This document shows positions 21,236 through 22,731 of a stretch of DNA of 22,731 nt, piece by piece; the first letter of the stretch is position 1; each line of letters starts with the position of its first letter. The position numbers were made by a program, and so were the translations under genes. This DNA is from DASUPK01 sp046732465 (GTDB lineage Bacteria; Actinomycetota; Thermoleophilia; Solirubrobacterales; 70-9), in NCBI GenBank assembly GCA_046732465.1, contig JBKPND010000013.1, positions 1 through 22,731 of the forward strand, given 5' to 3'. The notes below the pieces were generated by a model, which worked only from the letters and a program-made list of their open reading frames with translations, was not told the DNA's origin and did no database searches.

Positions 21236-21559
21236 CTAGCTCTCCGACAGGACTTTGAGCAGGTCGCCAACCTCCCGCTCCTGGAAGAGGGGATGACGCA
21301 GGGGAAGCTCAGGCTTGACCTGGTAGCGGTTCCGCCGGCCCTGCCGCTCGCGCGCCACGTAGCCCTCGTCGACTAGCTCGGACAGGATCCGGTGGGCAGC
21401 ACGCTCAGTGATGCCTACCGCAGCGGCGATCTCGCGCACGCGGATGCCCGAGTCATGAGCCACGCATACGAGGACGTGGGCGTGGTTTGTCAGAAAGTCC
21501 CAGCCGCTGGCCGATGTTTGAGGACGATCCTGCTTCAGATTTCCAGAAAATGTTTTCAT
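21236..21559 (-). CDS. Small winged-helix (MarR-like) transcriptional regulator
   Basis: A 107-residue DNA-binding protein. WDFLTNHAHVLVCVAHDSGIRVREIAAAVGITERAAHRILSELVDEGYVARERQGRRNRYQV is a complete winged helix-turn-helix: recognition helix ERAAHRILSELVDEGY, wing ERQGRRNRYQV. The tail RHPLFQEREVGDLLKVL is typical of a family widespread in actinobacteria whose members have no dimerisation domain beyond this. No ligand domain is present. The start ATG sits in an AT-rich stretch, inside the perfect palindrome TTCATGAA (21555-21562), and TACAAT (21578-21573) is a good -10. It is divergent from the small-ORF operon beginning at 21693. Confidence 0.88.
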   Translation of the reverse strand: MKTFSGNLKQDRPQTSASGWDFLTNHAHVLVCVAHDSGIRVREIAAAVGITERAAHRILSELVDEGYVARERQGRRNRYQVKPELPLRHPLFQEREVGDLLKVLSES

Positions 21560-21572
21560 GAATATATGTTAC

Positions 21573-21578
21573 ATTGTA
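21573..21578 (-). promoter_or_regulatory. -10 box (TACAAT) of the winged-helix regulator gene
   Basis: On the minus strand TACAAT (21578-21573) lies 13 nt before ATG 21559 in an AT-rich island unusual for this GC-rich window. The leader would be about 7 nt. No good -35 is seen at 16-18 nt. Confidence 0.45.
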
Positions 21579-21692
21579 GGTGCGAACCACTGGCTTTGGA
21601 GCACCCGGCCGTCCCGCCTAGCCCCGCAGCTACAAAGGCCAGGAGCGAAGAGGGTCCTTCGGTAAAGGCCGGAGGGCCCAAGGAGGTCAGCC

Positions 21693-22040
21693 ATGCCCGG
21701 AACCGCCACCCCAACCCCAACCGAGCGCTCCCAGGCTCGGCTTCAGCGGTCAGACCAGGCAGAGGAATGGCTCGCCGGCTCGGATCTCCAGCCCATCCCC
21801 GCAGAATCACCGATTCCGCCACACGACGACGCGGTGAGGCGGTTGGAGGGGGCGCTTGCGGAACAGGGTCGCCGCCGCCGCCAGTACGAGGCGGCATTTG
21901 AAACATCGCTGGAGCCGAACGCCTACGTCCGGCTGTGCGAGGCAAACGAGCGGGTTGCGACGCGTGCGAGGTGGCTTCAGTGGGTCGACCAGCACTGGGA
22001 CCGAGGGAGATCGAGCGCGCCAGCGAGGAGGACGAGATGA
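21693..22040 (+). CDS. Small helical protein of unknown function
   Basis: A 115-residue protein with a low-complexity N-terminus (Thr/Pro, then SDLQPIPAESPIPPHDD) and a charged helical part VRRLEGALAEQGRRRRQYEAAFETSLEPNAYVRLCEANERVATRARWLQWVDQHW. The start is fixed by a strong AAGGAGG (21680-21686) 6 nt before the ATG. GC at third positions is high, as expected for a real gene. No family recognised. The helical part resembles that of the 71-residue protein two genes downstream (RRL start, Y-x-A, a Pro, then a second Arg-rich helix). The stop overlaps the next start in ATGA. Confidence 0.65.
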   Translation: MPGTATPTPTERSQARLQRSDQAEEWLAGSDLQPIPAESPIPPHDDAVRRLEGALAEQGRRRRQYEAAFETSLEPNAYVRLCEANERVATRARWLQWVDQHWDRGRSSAPARRTR

Positions 22041-22201
22041 GCACAAGCAAGCAATCCCAACCGGCAGCACGACGGCGCGGCGAGCTTCATCGCGCCGATG
22101 GCAATCGCCAGGTTGGCCACGCTATCGGAGCCCCGGGCCGCATCGCCCTAGGGACGCGAGCGGGCGATCGCCGCTTCCAAGGGGAGCAGTCGGGGCGATG
22201 A
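22037..22201 (+). CDS. Tiny ORF, possibly frameshifted, unknown function
   Basis: A 54-codon ORF beginning MSTSKQSQPAARRRGELH. The start overlaps the previous stop (ATGA), and GAGGAGG lies about 6 nt upstream, which argues for translation. But from about 22065 third-position GC in this frame falls, while the frame of the preceding gene reads GAASFIAPMAIARLATLSEP with strong GC3 up to a TAG near 22151. Either a shorter protein exists in the other frame or a base is missing. No homology can be claimed. Confidence 0.4.
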   Translation: MSTSKQSQPAARRRGELHRADGNRQVGHAIGAPGRIALGTRAGDRRFQGEQSGR

Positions 22202-22413
22202 CCTCTCTGCGCCGCCTAGACGAACTGAGAGTCGATGCCCGCTACCACCGCGAGCGCCGGGACCTCTATCGGGCCAAGATGCACGGCCCCCGGCCGACGA
22301 GTCCCGTCCAACTGAGGGAGCTGGAGCGGGCTTGCGTCTTGTCCGAATCGCGCCTCCGAAGGGCCGAGCAGGAACACGAAACGGAGACCGTGCGGGGCCC
22401 CGGTTCCCGATAG
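22198..22413 (+). CDS. Small Arg-rich helical protein of unknown function
   Basis: A 71-residue protein: MTSLRRLDELRVDARYHRERR, DLYRAKMHGPRPTSPVQLRELERACVLSESRLRRAEQE and a short polar tail. It forms two charged helices joined by GPRPTSP. I recall similar small proteins with YxLYRAxxxGPRPTSPxxLRELERA in Thermoleophilia, with no known function. The ATG overlaps the upstream TGA (ATGA), and AGGGGAG lies about 12 nt before it. High third-position GC supports coding. Confidence 0.65.
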   Translation: MTSLRRLDELRVDARYHRERRDLYRAKMHGPRPTSPVQLRELERACVLSESRLRRAEQEHETETVRGPGSR

Positions 22414-22454
22414 TTACTTGAGCTCGCGGGGCAAAGACCAGCCGGCAGGCATAT

Positions 22455-22460
22455 GACGGT
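22455..22460 (+). promoter_or_regulatory. Weak candidate -10 (GACGGT)
   Basis: GACGGT is one base from the TACGGT box seen three times elsewhere, and ends 6 nt before ATG 22467. With no Shine-Dalgarno present, a leaderless transcript for the 77-aa gene is possible. Confidence 0.25.
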
Positions 22461-22466
22461 ACCGCC

Positions 22467-22700
22467 ATGGCCGACAGCGAAAAGAGCGCAGTGATCATCC
22501 TCGACAGCGGCAAGCACTTCAACGTGCAGAGCACCGTCGTGGAGATCGAAAGCCAGATCACGGCTGAGAAGGAGAAGGGCGCGTCTCTTCCGACGATCAA
22601 GGTCGTCGATGAAAGTGGACGAGAGATCTGGGTCAACGCCAACCACATCGCCGTGTTCCACGAGTACGTGTCAGGCCGACCACTGGTCGCCTTCGCCTGA
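22467..22700 (+). CDS. Small beta-rich hypothetical protein
   Basis: A complete 77-residue protein: SAVIILDSGKHFNVQSTVVEIESQITAEKEKGASLPTIKVVDESGREIWVNANHIAVFHEYVSG. The alternation of strands (VIILDSGKHFNV, TIKVVDESGREIWVNANHIAVF) suggests a small beta-barrel or roll; the GREIWVNANHI segment recalls proteins that keep a short V-N-x-x-x-I motif, but I do not recognise a family. Codon use is normal for the organism. It follows the small-ORF operon after 53 bp and is the last feature of the window. Confidence 0.7.
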   Translation: MADSEKSAVIILDSGKHFNVQSTVVEIESQITAEKEKGASLPTIKVVDESGREIWVNANHIAVFHEYVSGRPLVAFA

Positions 22701-22731
22701 TCACAGGCTGAAGATCGAACCCCCTTCACCC

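Overview
The window is GC-rich, densely packed actinobacterial DNA, most likely from the Thermoleophilia (Solirubrobacterales or Gaiellales). That placement is an inference. It rests on an Mce-type ABC ATPase, a DUF1918 protein, a divergent actinobacterial IHF (mIHF)-like protein, an F420-type LLM oxidoreductase, an ECF41 sigma factor and many apparently leaderless genes whose TANNNT -10 box sits 6-8 nt before the start codon. No tRNA, rRNA, CRISPR, transposase or phage gene was seen.

Layout. 1-225: end of an Mce/MlaF-type ATPase gene. 258-697: a small winged-helix-like gene convergent with a DUF1918 gene. 796-5955: a plus-strand run encoding an MMPL/RND transporter, a membrane-anchored thioredoxin-like protein, a B3/4-domain protein, a conserved unknown and a small membrane protein. 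5952-6386: an mIHF-like gene on the minus strand, with a good promoter and a 146-nt leader. 6701-9190: a divergent pair, a serine-palmitoyltransferase-like enzyme and a GNAT-fold protein; this looks like a possible bacterial ceramide synthesis pair. 9225-11036: a PEBP protein, a small membrane protein and an AlkA-like glycosylase. 11085-13299: two divergent VOC genes and an F420-dependent oxidoreductase.

13309-15937 is a three-gene ABC importer on the minus strand (ATPase, permease, lipoprotein). It is headed by a TPP riboswitch whose conserved AGGGA element doubles as the Shine-Dalgarno of the first gene, so the importer most likely takes up a thiamine precursor. Its promoter is back to back with that of a CYTH gene (16062), which is followed by a CHAD gene (16576). 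17666-19584 is a textbook ECF41 module: target promoter TGTCACA-N16-CGTC, a NAD(P)-dependent epimerase-like gene, and the ECF41 sigma factor with its fused C-terminal domain.

From about 19.6 kb the DNA is more AT-rich and accessory in character: a frameshifted membrane-protein gene, a RibD/DHFR-family gene, a small winged-helix regulator on the minus strand, and a run of tiny coupled plus-strand ORFs of unknown function that ends with a 77-aa gene at the window edge.
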